Source of the DNA: Lentibacillus sediminis
Lineage (GTDB): Bacteria > Bacillota > Bacilli > Bacillales > Amphibacillaceae
Assembly (NCBI RefSeq): GCF_002763455.1
Contig: NZ_NIXK01000011.1
Span: 37,421 to 101,420 of the forward strand
Direction of reading: 5' to 3'
Length of the DNA: 64,000 bases
Positions 7,985-16,918 of this stretch are shown one piece after another. Within the stretch, counting starts at the first letter, position 1, and every line of letters starts with the position of its first letter. The notes under the pieces are model-generated. The model made no database searches. It was not told where the DNA came from and was given only the letters and a program-made list of their open reading frames with translations. The position numbers and the translations under genes were made by a program.

Positions 7985-8692
7985 ATGGAAAAAATCATGA
8001 TCGTAGAAGATGACTTAAAAATAGCCGATTATCTGAACACGTACATAGAAAAATACGGCTACGATGTGTTAAAGGCGGATGATTTTGAAAAACTGATGGA
8101 CGTATTCCGGAAATTTCAGCCGGATCTTGTGCTCTTAGACATTAACCTGCCGCGTTTTGACGGGTTCTACTGGTGCAGGCAAATTCGTCTTGAATCGATT
8201 TGTCCGGTCATATTTATTTCGGCCAGGACGGGGGAGATGGACCAGGTGATGGCACTGGAAAACGGCGGGGATGATTTTATCACCAAGCCATTTCATCCAG
8301 ATGTGGTGATGGCAAAAATACGCAGTCAGTTGCGTCGGGCATACGGAGAGTATGCTGCTCAAGGGAATGAACGGATTTTGCAGAAAGAGGGGTTGAAGCT
8401 CTTGCCGGAACGTCTGGAGCTCCGATTTCATGATGATGTGGTTTCGCTCACCAAAAAAGAGGCGGATATTATCGAAACCCTGATGAATCGCCATCCCCGG
8501 GTAGCCGGCAGGGAAGATTTGCTGGAAAAGTTGTGGGATGATCAGGTGTATGTGGATGAAAACACACTCAATGTGAATATCACCCGGGTTCGGAAAAAAT
8601 TTCAGGAGCTTGGAATCACAGGTGCGGTGGAGACCGTCCGGGGAGCTGGATACCGTCTGCATGTGACCTGGAATGGGGCGGAGGAATCATGA
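7985..8692 (+). CDS. Bce/Psd-type OmpR-family response regulator
   Basis: 235 residues: receiver domain (1-120) with acidic pocket EDD at 8-10, phosphoacceptor D52 in VLLDINLP, and conserved Lys in TKPF; then an OmpR/PhoB winged-helix DNA-binding domain ending VRGAGYRL. The arrangement with the kinase, ATPase and FtsX-like permease identifies the BceRSAB family, which senses and resists cell-wall-active peptides such as bacitracin or lantibiotics. By position near cwlO it could correspond to PsdR (YvcP) of B. subtilis, but peptide specificity is not readable. ATG 7985 has GAGGG upstream; the longer frame is unsupported. Overlaps the kinase gene by 4 nt (ATGA). Confidence 0.85.
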   Translation: MEKIMIVEDDLKIADYLNTYIEKYGYDVLKADDFEKLMDVFRKFQPDLVLLDINLPRFDGFYWCRQIRLESICPVIFISARTGEMDQVMALENGGDDFITKPFHPDVVMAKIRSQLRRAYGEYAAQGNERILQKEGLKLLPERLELRFHDDVVSLTKKEADIIETLMNRHPRVAGREDLLEKLWDDQVYVDENTLNVNITRVRKKFQELGITGAVETVRGAGYRLHVTWNGAEES

Positions 8693-9690
8693 AACTATTT
8701 ATCAAAGAGCATCAGATGTTGATCGCCCTGCAAGGTATTCAATTCGGGCTATTTTTCCTTATCCTCTGGCTGGACGGTTATCGGAATGTCCAAACGATGT
8801 TCTACGCGATTTTTCTGGGGCTCTTTCTCTTTTCCTGCTATCTCGTCTATCATTATCTCACGCGAAAGGCATTTTACAAACGGCTGGAGCAGCCAATGAA
8901 ATCATTGGACGAATCATTACAGCAGACGGATCAGGCGGCAATTGCCGAAGCGCTTGATCACTTGCTGAAGTCGCAGTATCGGCTGTATGAGCAGCGGATT
9001 GGTGAAATAGAGGCAAGAAAAGAAGAGCATATGACGTTCATTGATCGCTGGGTTCATCAAATGAAAACACCCCTTTCCGTCATCGATCTGACAGCACAGG
9101 ATCTGGATGAGCCGGATTCATCGAGCATCCGTGAAGAAACTGATCAGATAAAAACGGGGCTGAGTACGGTGTTGTACATGGCTCGCCTCCGTACGATTGA
9201 GCAGGATTTCCGGATCAAACCGGTCGTGTTGGAGGACCTGGTTCGGGACGTAAACCGGGAAAACAAGCGTTTATTTATCCGTAATGAAGTATACCCTCAG
9301 CTGGAAAAAGAACGTTCCGGGATCACAGTGGAATCTGATGAGAAGTGGCTCTTGTTCATGATGACCCAACTGATTCAAAATGCGGTGAAATATTCAGCAG
9401 GGATCAGTAGACAAATAACTATTTCCCTGTACGAACGCAGTGAGTCCGCCATTTTTGAAGTGACGGATTTTGGCGTCGGGATCCCGGAAGAAGACAGGAA
9501 CCGTATTTTCCATGCATTTTATACCGGGGAGAATGGCCGCAAGTACAGGGAATCAACTGGTATGGGACTATATCTCGTTAAAGAAGTGGCTGACTATCTG
9601 GGACATGAGATTGAGATGGAAAGCATCGTCGGTCAGGAAACAACATTCCGCATCGTTTTTTCGCCGACGCAAAACATTACACAAATGTAA
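8689..9690 (+). CDS. Intramembrane-sensing histidine kinase, BceS type
   Basis: 333 residues. Two transmembrane helices (about 12-30 and 37-55) are separated by only a few residues, so there is no extracellular sensor; this is the intramembrane-sensing kinase design in which the partner ABC transporter detects the peptide. The H-box HQMKTPLSV carries the phosphorylated His123. The ATPase domain shows an N-box (QLIQNAVKYS), a G1 box (DFGVGI) and a G2 box (STGMGLYLV). The end of the gene (9677-9690) carries the probable operator of its partner regulator. Translationally coupled to the response regulator. Confidence 0.85.
   Translation: MKLFIKEHQMLIALQGIQFGLFFLILWLDGYRNVQTMFYAIFLGLFLFSCYLVYHYLTRKAFYKRLEQPMKSLDESLQQTDQAAIAEALDHLLKSQYRLYEQRIGEIEARKEEHMTFIDRWVHQMKTPLSVIDLTAQDLDEPDSSSIREETDQIKTGLSTVLYMARLRTIEQDFRIKPVVLEDLVRDVNRENKRLFIRNEVYPQLEKERSGITVESDEKWLLFMMTQLIQNAVKYSAGISRQITISLYERSESAIFEVTDFGVGIPEEDRNRIFHAFYTGENGRKYRESTGMGLYLVKEVADYLGHEIEMESIVGQETTFRIVFSPTQNITQM
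9677..9690. promoter_or_regulatory. BceR-type operator overlapping the kinase stop codon
   Basis: TTACA-CAAA-TGTAA exactly matches the inverted repeat described for BceR-like regulators (TnACA-N4-TGTAA). The final TAA is the kinase stop codon. The site is 85 bp before the ATPase start, where the peptide-induced promoter of the transporter pair is expected. Confidence 0.75.
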
Positions 9691-9774
9691 GGTAAATGAA
9701 AGGACAATCGATATTTTGTAAGGAGTAGGCGCGATAAACTAAAGACAGAAATTATCAATGAAAGGGGCATAAAC

Positions 9775-10539
9775 ATGCTGCAAGTGAAAAATGTAAGTAA
9801 AGTGTATGAAGGAAAAATCGCCTATCGCGCCTTGTCAAATATCGATTTGGCTCTGGAAAAGGGAGAATTCGTCGCCATCATGGGGCCTTCGGGAAGCGGG
9901 AAAACAACGCTGCTTAATATGGTCGCTACAATCGACACACCGACAACCGGTGAAGTGCTGATTGAGGGGAGTAATCCGCATGTCCTCAGCCGCAATGACC
10001 TGGCCAAATTTCGCCGCCGGGAATTGGGGTTTGTTTTTCAGGAGTTCAATCTGCTGTACACACTGACGGTGGAGGAAAATATGGTGCTGCCGCTGACTTT
10101 GGACGGAAAACGCGTGAAGGAAATGAATGAGAAAGCAAAGACAATAGCCGAAAAACTGGGCATTTCCGGAATCATGGGCAAGCGGGTTCATGAGATTTCC
10201 GGTGGGCAGGCACAGCGGGCAGCGATTGCCAGGGCAATGATCCATCAGCCAAAACTGCTTCTGGCTGATGAGCCGACAGGAAATCTCGATTCGAAAGCAT
10301 CCAAAGATGTCATGGGCATGCTGGAGACACTGAATAAAAATGAAAACACCACGACGATGCTTGTGACGCATGATCCGCAGGCGGCAAGCTATGCGGACCG
10401 GGTTGTGTTTATCCAGGACGGCAAGTTTTACTCTGAAATTCATCGGGGCAAAAGCCGGCAGACATTCTTCCAAAGCATCATTGACACGCTTTCCTTGATG
10501 GGAGGGGATGACCGTGACTTTTCGTCAGTTCGCGGTTAA
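9775..10539 (+). CDS. BceA-type ABC transporter ATP-binding protein
   Basis: 254 residues. Walker A GPSGSGKTT (~37-45), Q-loop in FVFQEFNLL, signature ISGGQAQRAAIARA, Walker B LLLADEPTGNLDS and the H-loop THDP are all present and intact. This is the MacB/BceA class that drives FtsX-like permeases rather than classic importers. It works with the permease encoded immediately downstream to release antimicrobial peptides from their lipid targets and to signal to the BceS-like kinase. AAAGGGG precedes the ATG. Overlaps the permease gene by 26 bp. Confidence 0.9.
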   Translation: MLQVKNVSKVYEGKIAYRALSNIDLALEKGEFVAIMGPSGSGKTTLLNMVATIDTPTTGEVLIEGSNPHVLSRNDLAKFRRRELGFVFQEFNLLYTLTVEENMVLPLTLDGKRVKEMNEKAKTIAEKLGISGIMGKRVHEISGGQAQRAAIARAMIHQPKLLLADEPTGNLDSKASKDVMGMLETLNKNENTTTMLVTHDPQAASYADRVVFIQDGKFYSEIHRGKSRQTFFQSIIDTLSLMGGDDRDFSSVRG

Positions 10540-12409
10540 TAATGTCCTCCGCAATAAGCGTCTGTATGCTGCGTATTTTTTGAGCAGTCTGTTTACAGTG
10601 ATGGTGTTTTTTACGTTTGCCATTTTTGCTTTTCACCCTCTGTTTTTCGAGGGCGATATAAGATGGCAAGTATTGTACGGCATGGCTGTGGCAGGCGGGA
10701 TCATTTATGTGTTTTCCTTCTTCTTTGTGCTTTATTCGATGAGTTCCTTTTTGCAATCGCGAAAAAAGGAATTCGGCCTGTTGATGATGCAGGGGATGTC
10801 CACAAGGCAGATCCGGCTGATGGTTTTTATGGAAAATATGCTTATTGGATTTTTTGCGACCCTGACCGGGATTTTGCTTGGGCTTGTATTTGCTAAGACA
10901 GTTCTCTTGCTTGCGGAAAATGTGCTGGTGATTGAGGAAACACTTAATTTTTATTTTCCGTTGTGGGCGATTGTCGTAACGTTTGTGTCGTTTATTGCGC
11001 TGTTTTTGTTGATTTCCCTGTTTGTGTCGTTTATTCTCAGGACCCGGAAATTGGTGGATTTGATCAAGTCGGACAAACAGTCTAAGGGGGAACCGAAAGC
11101 GTCTGTTACGCTGGCTGTTATTGCGGTGGTATTGCTTGCCGCCGGTTATGCAACGGCTCTGTATGTGCAAGGACAGGGAGTTATCATCGCCATGCTGCCG
11201 GTTATTATCGTGGTGGTAATCGGAACATATTTGTTGTTTACCCAGCTGAGTGTTTATGTGATCCGGCGGCTGAAGGGCAGCAAGGGTATTTTTTGGCGGA
11301 AAACCAATATGGTGCTGTTCTCGGATCTGTCATTTCGGATGAAGGATAACGCCAGAACGTTTTTCATGGTGGCGATTATTTCGACGGTTGCTTTTAGTGC
11401 GATTGGTACGTTGTATGGGTTCCAGTCTTATTTGACGAAAAACTTGAAAGAAATGAATCCATATACGTTCATGTATTCTCCTTATGAAGTGGAAGATAAC
11501 CAGATACAGGAACATACCGAGACGGTTGAAGAAATACTTAACAACCACGATATTCAGACGGAAACAGCTTCGGCTGAATTGGATTATTTTGAGGTGGAAA
11601 ATAGCGGACCATCTGAAGTATTAATTGCGAAAGAATCGGAGTATAATCGTTTTGCTGAACTTCTTGATGAGGAGAAAGTTGATGCAGCTGAGGGCGAAGC
11701 GATTGTCGTTGCAGATAGTTCGAGAGTGTTGATCGGTGCTTCGAAAAAGGAACGGCTGCTGGATGTTCCCATTGAGCTTACGAATGGGGAGCTTGTTCAA
11801 CCAGATCAATTTATATCGTCCGTTGTCATGCCGGAAATGTATTCCTATTATATTGTGGATGATGAAACGTTCGAAGCTTTGCCGGAACCTGTCGAAACGA
11901 AAACGCGTCTAATCTGGCAGCCAACAGAAGGCTCCGAGGAAGCGATCATCGAAGCCGGGGGAATTTTGCAGAGTCAGTTTCCGCCGGGGCTATTCAGCGC
12001 GATTGATTATTCCATTTATACCATCAATAAAACTTTTGGCCCTGTGCTGTTTATCGGGCTGTTCATCGGGATTGTGTTTTTCGTATCGGCTGGGAGCTTC
12101 CTGTATTTCCGGCTGTATTCCGATCTTGACCAGGACAAGAGAAAATTCAAGTCGATTGCTAAAATGGGCTTGACGGACAAAGAATTGAAGAAAGTAATCA
12201 ACCGTCAGACAGCGCTCTTGTTTTTTGCACCGATTGTTGTCGCCTTGATTCATGGAGCTGTTGCATTGACAGCCCTGTCAAATTTCTTTGATTACAATCT
12301 CGTCAGCGAATCGGCAATGGTGCTTGGCTCGTTTGCGGGCATCCAGATTATTTATTTTCTGGTGGTTAGGTATTTATATACGAAACAGATTAGGCGGGCT
12401 GTTTTGTAG
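10514..12409 (+). CDS. BceB-type FtsX-like permease
   Basis: 631 residues with ten predicted transmembrane helices and one large extracellular domain (roughly residues 310-515, between helices 7 and 8), the layout typical of BceB/PsdB permeases that detect and remove peptide antibiotics. The start 'MTFRQFAVNNVLRNKRLYAAYFLSS' is nearly invariant in the family, which supports GTG 10514 with GGGAGGGG about 7 nt upstream rather than the ATG at 10508. FtsX domains lie near 60-250 and 520-630. Last gene of the four-gene module; a terminator follows at 12423. Confidence 0.88.
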   Translation: MTFRQFAVNNVLRNKRLYAAYFLSSLFTVMVFFTFAIFAFHPLFFEGDIRWQVLYGMAVAGGIIYVFSFFFVLYSMSSFLQSRKKEFGLLMMQGMSTRQIRLMVFMENMLIGFFATLTGILLGLVFAKTVLLLAENVLVIEETLNFYFPLWAIVVTFVSFIALFLLISLFVSFILRTRKLVDLIKSDKQSKGEPKASVTLAVIAVVLLAAGYATALYVQGQGVIIAMLPVIIVVVIGTYLLFTQLSVYVIRRLKGSKGIFWRKTNMVLFSDLSFRMKDNARTFFMVAIISTVAFSAIGTLYGFQSYLTKNLKEMNPYTFMYSPYEVEDNQIQEHTETVEEILNNHDIQTETASAELDYFEVENSGPSEVLIAKESEYNRFAELLDEEKVDAAEGEAIVVADSSRVLIGASKKERLLDVPIELTNGELVQPDQFISSVVMPEMYSYYIVDDETFEALPEPVETKTRLIWQPTEGSEEAIIEAGGILQSQFPPGLFSAIDYSIYTINKTFGPVLFIGLFIGIVFFVSAGSFLYFRLYSDLDQDKRKFKSIAKMGLTDKELKKVINRQTALLFFAPIVVALIHGAVALTALSNFFDYNLVSESAMVLGSFAGIQIIYFLVVRYLYTKQIRRAVL

Positions 12410-12422
12410 CGACGAAGAAAAT

Positions 12423-12450
12423 GGAGGAGGGTTCCTTTGGACCCTCCTCC
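12423..12450. terminator. Bidirectional terminator between permease and coiled-coil gene
   Basis: GGAGGAGGGTTC (12423-12434) pairs with GGACCCTCCTCC (12439-12450) round a 4-nt loop, 12 bp with one mismatch. A runs lie on both sides, serving both converging genes. Confidence 0.75.
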
Positions 12451-12456
12451 AAAACA

Positions 12457-12702
12457 TTATGTGTATTGTTTTTTCAATCGCTCAATCTCAGTTTCTACTT
12501 CATAAACTCTTTTGTTCAGTGCATCAGTTTTATTATCGAAATGATCAACAATTTTATCAGTGTATAAACCCAAATTCTCGATAAGGTTCTTTTGCAGTTT
12601 TTCTTGACCAGCTTCCAGTCTGTTCTGTCCTTGTTTTATTTCATCCACATCTGTACGCATTTCTTTTAGTTCATTCAAAATTTGCTTCATCATCTCTTCC
12701 AC
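12457..12702 (-). CDS. Small coiled-coil protein
   Basis: 81 residues, highly charged and entirely helical with heptad spacing (MKQILNELKEMRTDVDEIKQ and later VYEVETEIERLKKQY), so it should form a coiled coil. Such small cytosolic proteins are common in Bacillaceae chromosomes and phages and have no assigned function. The GTG at 12702 is supported by GGAGGAG 6 nt upstream; ATG codons at residues 4 and 5 are the alternatives. It converges on the permease gene and shares the hairpin at 12423. Confidence 0.6.
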   Translation of the reverse strand: MEEMMKQILNELKEMRTDVDEIKQGQNRLEAGQEKLQKNLIENLGLYTDKIVDHFDNKTDALNKRVYEVETEIERLKKQYT

Positions 12703-12784
12703 AAATTTCTCCTCCGTTCAGTTGGTCTTGAACTTATTATACCATCCATAGGTGAAATATAAAGTAAAAATCAAGAAGTTATGA

Positions 12785-13321
12785 TCAGCTTTTACTTTGA
12801 TATTCTTCCTCATACTCCTCAAAATCCAGCACTTCGATCACATTCGACCAGTGCAGGAATGTCCCGACAAAATCCCTAATATCCAGACCTGGCATTTCGT
12901 ATGTCTCTGCATCGTTGACCGTTCCTGTTGCATCCTCAATCAATGTCACCTTATATCCACGGTCAAAACCGGCAATGGCGGTGAAATTACAGCAGAACTC
13001 CGTATTGAAGCCAATGATGAAAATATGGTCCACTCCCAGGGAACCCAGCTTTTCGGCAAGATTAGTCTGATAAAAAGAGCTGGGGGTGTGCTTCTCGATA
13101 ATTTCCTCAGCATATGAAGACAGCGAATCATGCAGCTCCGACCCACGAGAGTACTTATACAGAGGACTTTCTTCCACCAGATCAGTGTGACGGGTAAAAA
13201 GGACAGGAGAACCAGCCTGCTGGAAATCCTTAATAATCATTTCCATTTTTGCAAGATCTTCTTTAAAATCGCGAAATTCTACAATGGCGTTCTGTACATC
13301 AAGTACAAGTAATGCTTTCAT
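12785..13321 (-). CDS. Isochorismatase-family cysteine hydrolase
   Basis: 178 residues with the isochorismatase-like fold. Candidate catalytic triad: Asp in LLVLDVQN (residue ~8), Lys in EKHTPSSFYQT (~83) and Cys in NTEFCCNFTA (~119). Family members hydrolyse amides such as nicotinamide, pyrazinamide or N-carbamoyl compounds; the substrate is not determined here. The longer frame to 13426 lacks a ribosome binding site, whereas ATG 13321 has GGGGGAAG 6 nt upstream. No co-directional neighbours close enough for an operon. Confidence 0.85.
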   Translation of the reverse strand: MKALLVLDVQNAIVEFRDFKEDLAKMEMIIKDFQQAGSPVLFTRHTDLVEESPLYKYSRGSELHDSLSSYAEEIIEKHTPSSFYQTNLAEKLGSLGVDHIFIIGFNTEFCCNFTAIAGFDRGYKVTLIEDATGTVNDAETYEMPGLDIRDFVGTFLHWSNVIEVLDFEEYEEEYQSKS

Positions 13322-13511
13322 TTTTTCTTCCCCCTTGCTAGTTAATTTCGTGAATGACAGAGTGAATTCCTGCCTCCATCGGAAAATTTCCTGGGAATTT
13401 GTCAAATGCCTGCCTTCAATCGGCAAAATTTGTCAGATCAACGTAAATGTTTTTACATTATAACAGGAGGAAAGAACCACATCTCTGGAAAAATAACCAG
13501 GCTCCATAAAT

Positions 13512-13547
13512 AAAAACCGTGTCAATTGCCTATTTGACACGGTTTTT
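13512..13547. terminator. Symmetrical terminator-like hairpin in a divergent gap
   Basis: Perfect 14-bp arms AAAAACCGTGTCAA (13512-13525) and TTGACACGGTTTTT (13534-13547). It sits in the 487-bp gap between the hydrolase (minus) and cwlO (plus) starts, where no gene needs a terminator. The rest of that gap holds only an AGGAGGAAAG motif near 13466 with no usable start codon, and the cwlO leader. Confidence 0.65.
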
Positions 13548-13632
13548 AACAGGTTTATAGGGAGATAGGACCAGTTTTCTGGCATAATTGGATGCTGGAA
13601 AAAGGGTTTTTATGAAGAAATTGAAATATAAT

Positions 13633-13676
13633 TGTAATATTGCTATCATCTGCATGTCATTTTTCTCTGCTATACT
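13633..13676 (+). promoter_or_regulatory. cwlO promoter region with possible WalR site and long leader
   Basis: TGTAAT-N5-TATCAT (13633-13649) resembles the WalR direct repeat TGTWAH-N5-TGTWAH with two mismatches in the second half. A -10 TATACT follows at 13671. This leaves an untranslated leader of about 125 nt. In B. subtilis cwlO is WalR-controlled and has a long unstable leader. Confidence 0.4.
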
Positions 13677-13808
13677 ACAAATTGCCTAGGAAAAATAATA
13701 CATAAATTTTAATATATCTCTCATTACTGCATATTATCCAAAAAGCTAACAAGATAAACATACATAGAGAACTTTTGCAGGTGGGACGGAGAAAGCGGGG
13801 AATACATA

Positions 13809-15146
13809 GTGAAAAAAACATTAATGACAGTCACCACAGCTGGTGTGGTCGTGTTGGGAAGTGCATTTTTCGGGGGTTCGGCAGCGCATGCCGATACGGT
13901 TGAACAATTAAAGGACCGACAATCACAGATTGAAGCGGACCGGGCGGAGGTCAAAGCAAATCTGTCTGATGCAGAAGCGGAAATTGCCGATGTGCTTTTC
14001 GAACTGGAAGAGCTGAACAGCGAAATCGAAAAAGTTGATAATGCGCTTGCAAAGAACCAGCAGACACTGGATAACACGGAAACAGACATCGCCAGCTCCC
14101 AAAAGGAGATAGATGACCTGGAAGCAGACATTGCTGCACTGGAAGAAAAGATCGAAAAACGTTTTGAAATCCTAAAAGAGCGAATGGTATCCTACCAGCA
14201 GCAGGGCGGCAATATCAGCTTTCTGGAAGTATTATTCGGTTCTCAGAGTTTCGGAGATTTTGTCAACCGCGTATCAGCTGTCAGCAAAATTGCTGATTCC
14301 GATGCAGCCCTGATGAAAGAGCAGGAAGAAGACAAAAAAGCAGTAGAAGCTAAACAAGAAGAAGTACAAAGCAAGCTGGATGAGCTTAAAGCCAAGAAAA
14401 CGGAATTAAAAGAGATCCAGGAAACTATTGAAATTCAAAAAGAGCAAAACGAAGACAAAAAGGCAGCATTGCAGGAAAAAGAAGCAGATTTAACTGCGAT
14501 GATTTCTGATTTGGAGATGGAAGAGAGCAGCCTGACATCGTTGGAAAAAGAAGTGCAAGTAAGCATTGAGGAAGCAACAGCACCAGCTGTTGCCGTGGCA
14601 GACACCACAGATACAAGCAGTGAAAGCAATACGGAAAGCAATGAATCAGCTGCATCTTCTAATAACAGCAGCTCAAGCGAGAGTGACAGCAATTCTGGCG
14701 GTGAGTTGACACAGTTAAGCAAAGAAACGGATAATGAAAGCAAGAAAGAGAGCAAGCCTGAAAAAGCTGCATCCAGCGGCAGTGGCATGAGCGCTGTGAT
14801 CAATGCAGGATTCGCACACCTTGGAACCCCTTATACGTGGAATGGCCAATCACCTGCCGGGTTTGACTGTTCCGGATTTATTGCCTGGGCATTCGCGCAA
14901 GGTGGCTATTCGGTTCCATCATACACTGGCGGACTTGCGGGAATCGGCACACAAGTTTCGTACAGCGAGGCACAGCCCGGGGATTTAGTTTTCTTTGACA
15001 CATACAAGAAAAACGGCCATGTTGGTATTTATCTTGGCGGCGGAAAATTTATTGGCGCACAGAATTCGACAGGCTTAGCAGTAGCTGATATGACTAGCGG
15101 CTACTGGGCAGACGAATTTGAAGGTCATGTACGCCGTGTAAATTAA
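13809..15146 (+). CDS. cwlO: CwlO-type D,L-endopeptidase (NlpC/P60) with coiled-coil N-terminus
   Basis: 445 residues. A Sec signal peptide (cleavage after AHA, ~residue 28) is followed by a long coiled coil (30-255), a Ser/Asn/Glu-rich linker (260-325) and an NlpC/P60 domain with catalytic Cys in FDCSGF and His in GHVGIYLG. This is the CwlO (YvcE) architecture: a peptidoglycan D,L-endopeptidase needed for sidewall elongation and activated by FtsEX. The GTG start has GCGGGG 8 nt upstream. Single gene with a terminator at 15158. In B. subtilis it is essential together with LytE; no LytE is in this window. Confidence 0.88.
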   Translation: MKKTLMTVTTAGVVVLGSAFFGGSAAHADTVEQLKDRQSQIEADRAEVKANLSDAEAEIADVLFELEELNSEIEKVDNALAKNQQTLDNTETDIASSQKEIDDLEADIAALEEKIEKRFEILKERMVSYQQQGGNISFLEVLFGSQSFGDFVNRVSAVSKIADSDAALMKEQEEDKKAVEAKQEEVQSKLDELKAKKTELKEIQETIEIQKEQNEDKKAALQEKEADLTAMISDLEMEESSLTSLEKEVQVSIEEATAPAVAVADTTDTSSESNTESNESAASSNNSSSSESDSNSGGELTQLSKETDNESKKESKPEKAASSGSGMSAVINAGFAHLGTPYTWNGQSPAGFDCSGFIAWAFAQGGYSVPSYTGGLAGIGTQVSYSEAQPGDLVFFDTYKKNGHVGIYLGGGKFIGAQNSTGLAVADMTSGYWADEFEGHVRRVN

Positions 15147-15157
15147 TTCATTCAAAA

Positions 15158-15186
15158 ACCATCCTATTTCAGGGTGGTTTTTTTAT
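15158..15186 (+). terminator. Terminator of cwlO
   Basis: ACCATCCT (15158-15165) pairs with AGGGTGGT (15171-15178), then a run of Ts. Confidence 0.85.
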
Positions 15187-15225
15187 GTAACAGAGACTGC
15201 TGCAATCCCACTCGGCAACTCATCA

Positions 15226-15792
15226 TCACCGCCAATACTGAAGCAGCATCGACGTTGTCACACCAATAGTCACTACCATCAAAGCAGAATGGAAAAACGT
15301 CACCTCCGGGATAATCAGCCAGCCGGATAAAAGAATCACACAGTCCATCAGGAAAATAAACACCCCGGCATTGACCTTTGTGATATTGGAAACAATGAGA
15401 GCAATTAAATCCGTACCGCCTGTTGAGATCTCCGAATGCAGCATTACCCCAATCCCGGCACCAATCATCACCCCGCCAATTAGTGCGCTGACCAACATCG
15501 GCGCAGGCTCCCAAGCCGAGAGCGGCTGAAACCAATCAATGAAAAAGGAAGACACGAGCAGGCCGTGGATACCATTGAAGAAATATGTGCGATTATAAAA
15601 AAATGCGAGTGCGTACAGCGGGATGCTGATTAATATAATCGTCAGTCCCGGCTGGGCGCCAAACGCATATTTTGCAATTAAACCAATCCCCATGATGCCC
15701 CCGTCTACCAAATGGTTGGGAATGACAAAATAATTCACCCCTAGGGCGATCAGGAGACTCCCGAGCAATATAGCCAGTCCTTTTTTCAGCAA
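15226..15792 (-). CDS. YitT family membrane protein without DUF2179 domain
   Basis: 188 residues with five to six transmembrane helices. 'GVNYFVIPNHLVDGGIMGIGLI' and 'GVMLHSEISTGGTDLIALIVS' are marks of the YitT/YczE family of Bacillaceae membrane proteins, whose transport role is unknown. Most YitT paralogues are about 280 residues with a cytosolic DUF2179 domain at the C-terminus; it is missing here and the protein ends right after the last helix. TTG 15792 (GGTGG 7 nt upstream) is preferred; an ATG at 15816 is possible but has no spaced ribosome binding site. Stands alone, convergent with cwlO. Confidence 0.75.
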   Translation of the reverse strand: MLKKGLAILLGSLLIALGVNYFVIPNHLVDGGIMGIGLIAKYAFGAQPGLTIILISIPLYALAFFYNRTYFFNGIHGLLVSSFFIDWFQPLSAWEPAPMLVSALIGGVMIGAGIGVMLHSEISTGGTDLIALIVSNITKVNAGVFIFLMDCVILLSGWLIIPEVTFFHSALMVVTIGVTTSMLLQYWR

Positions 15793-15967
15793 TAGGCTCC
15801 CACCTTGTCCAAACATCCTTATTATGATCGTATGACAGGCAGAATGTTGTAGAACTTTTTTCTTCTTTTAAAAAAATCCACAATTTTGAAACCCATATGC
15901 TCTTCTTTTCGTAGTACATTTATGCTATAATTATTAAAATTATCTAATATTCAAAGGGGAGTCATGA

Positions 15968-16918
15968 TTGGAAAACACAGCGATTGATCAGGCAAAAGAG
16001 GCATTAAATCAAGTTATTTACGGCAAGGAGGAGGTTACCGACCTGCTATTCGTGGCCTTGCTGGCACAGGGACATGTACTGCTGGAAAGTGTGCCGGGGA
16101 CGGGGAAGACGAAATTGGCGAAGAGTTTTGCCAAAGTGATGGACGGCGAATTCAACCGGGTGCAGTTTACTCCGGATGTCTTGCCGAGTGATGTCACAGG
16201 GATTCGCTTTTTCAATCCGAAAACACAGGAATTTGAACTGCGGGTTGGACCAGTAGTCTCCAATGTGCTGCTTGCCGATGAAATTAACCGTGCAACACCG
16301 AAAACCCAGTCGAGTCTTTTGGAAGTAATGGAAGAATACCAGGCAACAATCGACGGAGAAACTGTAAGTGTTGATGCACCATTTATTGTATTGGCGACAC
16401 AGAACCCGGTGGAAAGCAACTATGGAACTTTTCCATTGCCGGAAGCACAGCTGGACCGTTTTTTATTCAAAATCGATTTAGGTTATCCATCGATCGATGA
16501 AGATAAAGCAATTTTGCGTACATACAGGACAAGCGACCCATATGATAGGATCATACCAACCCTGACCCTGGAAACCATTCGCGAGCTGCAGGAAGAAATG
16601 AAGCAAGTCACCCTGTCCGAGGTGGTAACTGATTATTTGTTAAAACTTGTCCACCAGTCCAGGAATCATGCCGAAGTGGATCTTGGTGTCAGCCCAAGGG
16701 GGATGCTGGCTTTCATGCGTGCCGCACAGGCCCGGGCATTTTTGCAAAACCGTTCCTATGTCACGCCGGATGATGTGAAAATCCTCGCTCCGTACGTGTT
16801 TGAACACCGGCTGATTCTTTCCATGGAAGGATCGATCAAGAAAACGACAGGCGATGTGGTGAATGAAATTATCCAGGAAGTGCCGGTACCGGTGGAAGTG
16901 GAAGCGGGGGCCCGGTAA
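15968..16918 (+). CDS. MoxR-family AAA+ ATPase
   Basis: 316 residues. Walker A is GTGKTK (~44), Walker B NVLLADEINRATPKTQSSLLE (~104), sensor 1 in LATQNPVES, and the arginine finger region in QLDRFLFK; the C-terminal lid (AAA_lid_2) follows. MoxR ATPases act as chaperones that load cofactors or assemble complexes, together with VWA or DUF58 partner proteins. TTG start with GGGGAG 6 nt before. Stop and next start overlap (TAATG), so it is tightly coupled to the DUF58 gene. B. subtilis has the equivalent pair as yeaC-yeaD. Confidence 0.88.
   Translation: MENTAIDQAKEALNQVIYGKEEVTDLLFVALLAQGHVLLESVPGTGKTKLAKSFAKVMDGEFNRVQFTPDVLPSDVTGIRFFNPKTQEFELRVGPVVSNVLLADEINRATPKTQSSLLEVMEEYQATIDGETVSVDAPFIVLATQNPVESNYGTFPLPEAQLDRFLFKIDLGYPSIDEDKAILRTYRTSDPYDRIIPTLTLETIRELQEEMKQVTLSEVVTDYLLKLVHQSRNHAEVDLGVSPRGMLAFMRAAQARAFLQNRSYVTPDDVKILAPYVFEHRLILSMEGSIKKTTGDVVNEIIQEVPVPVEVEAGAR

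Noticed and set aside
10478..11170. 230-codon minus-strand frame
   Set aside because: Antisense shadow of the BceB-type permease with low-complexity Lys/Gln/His composition.
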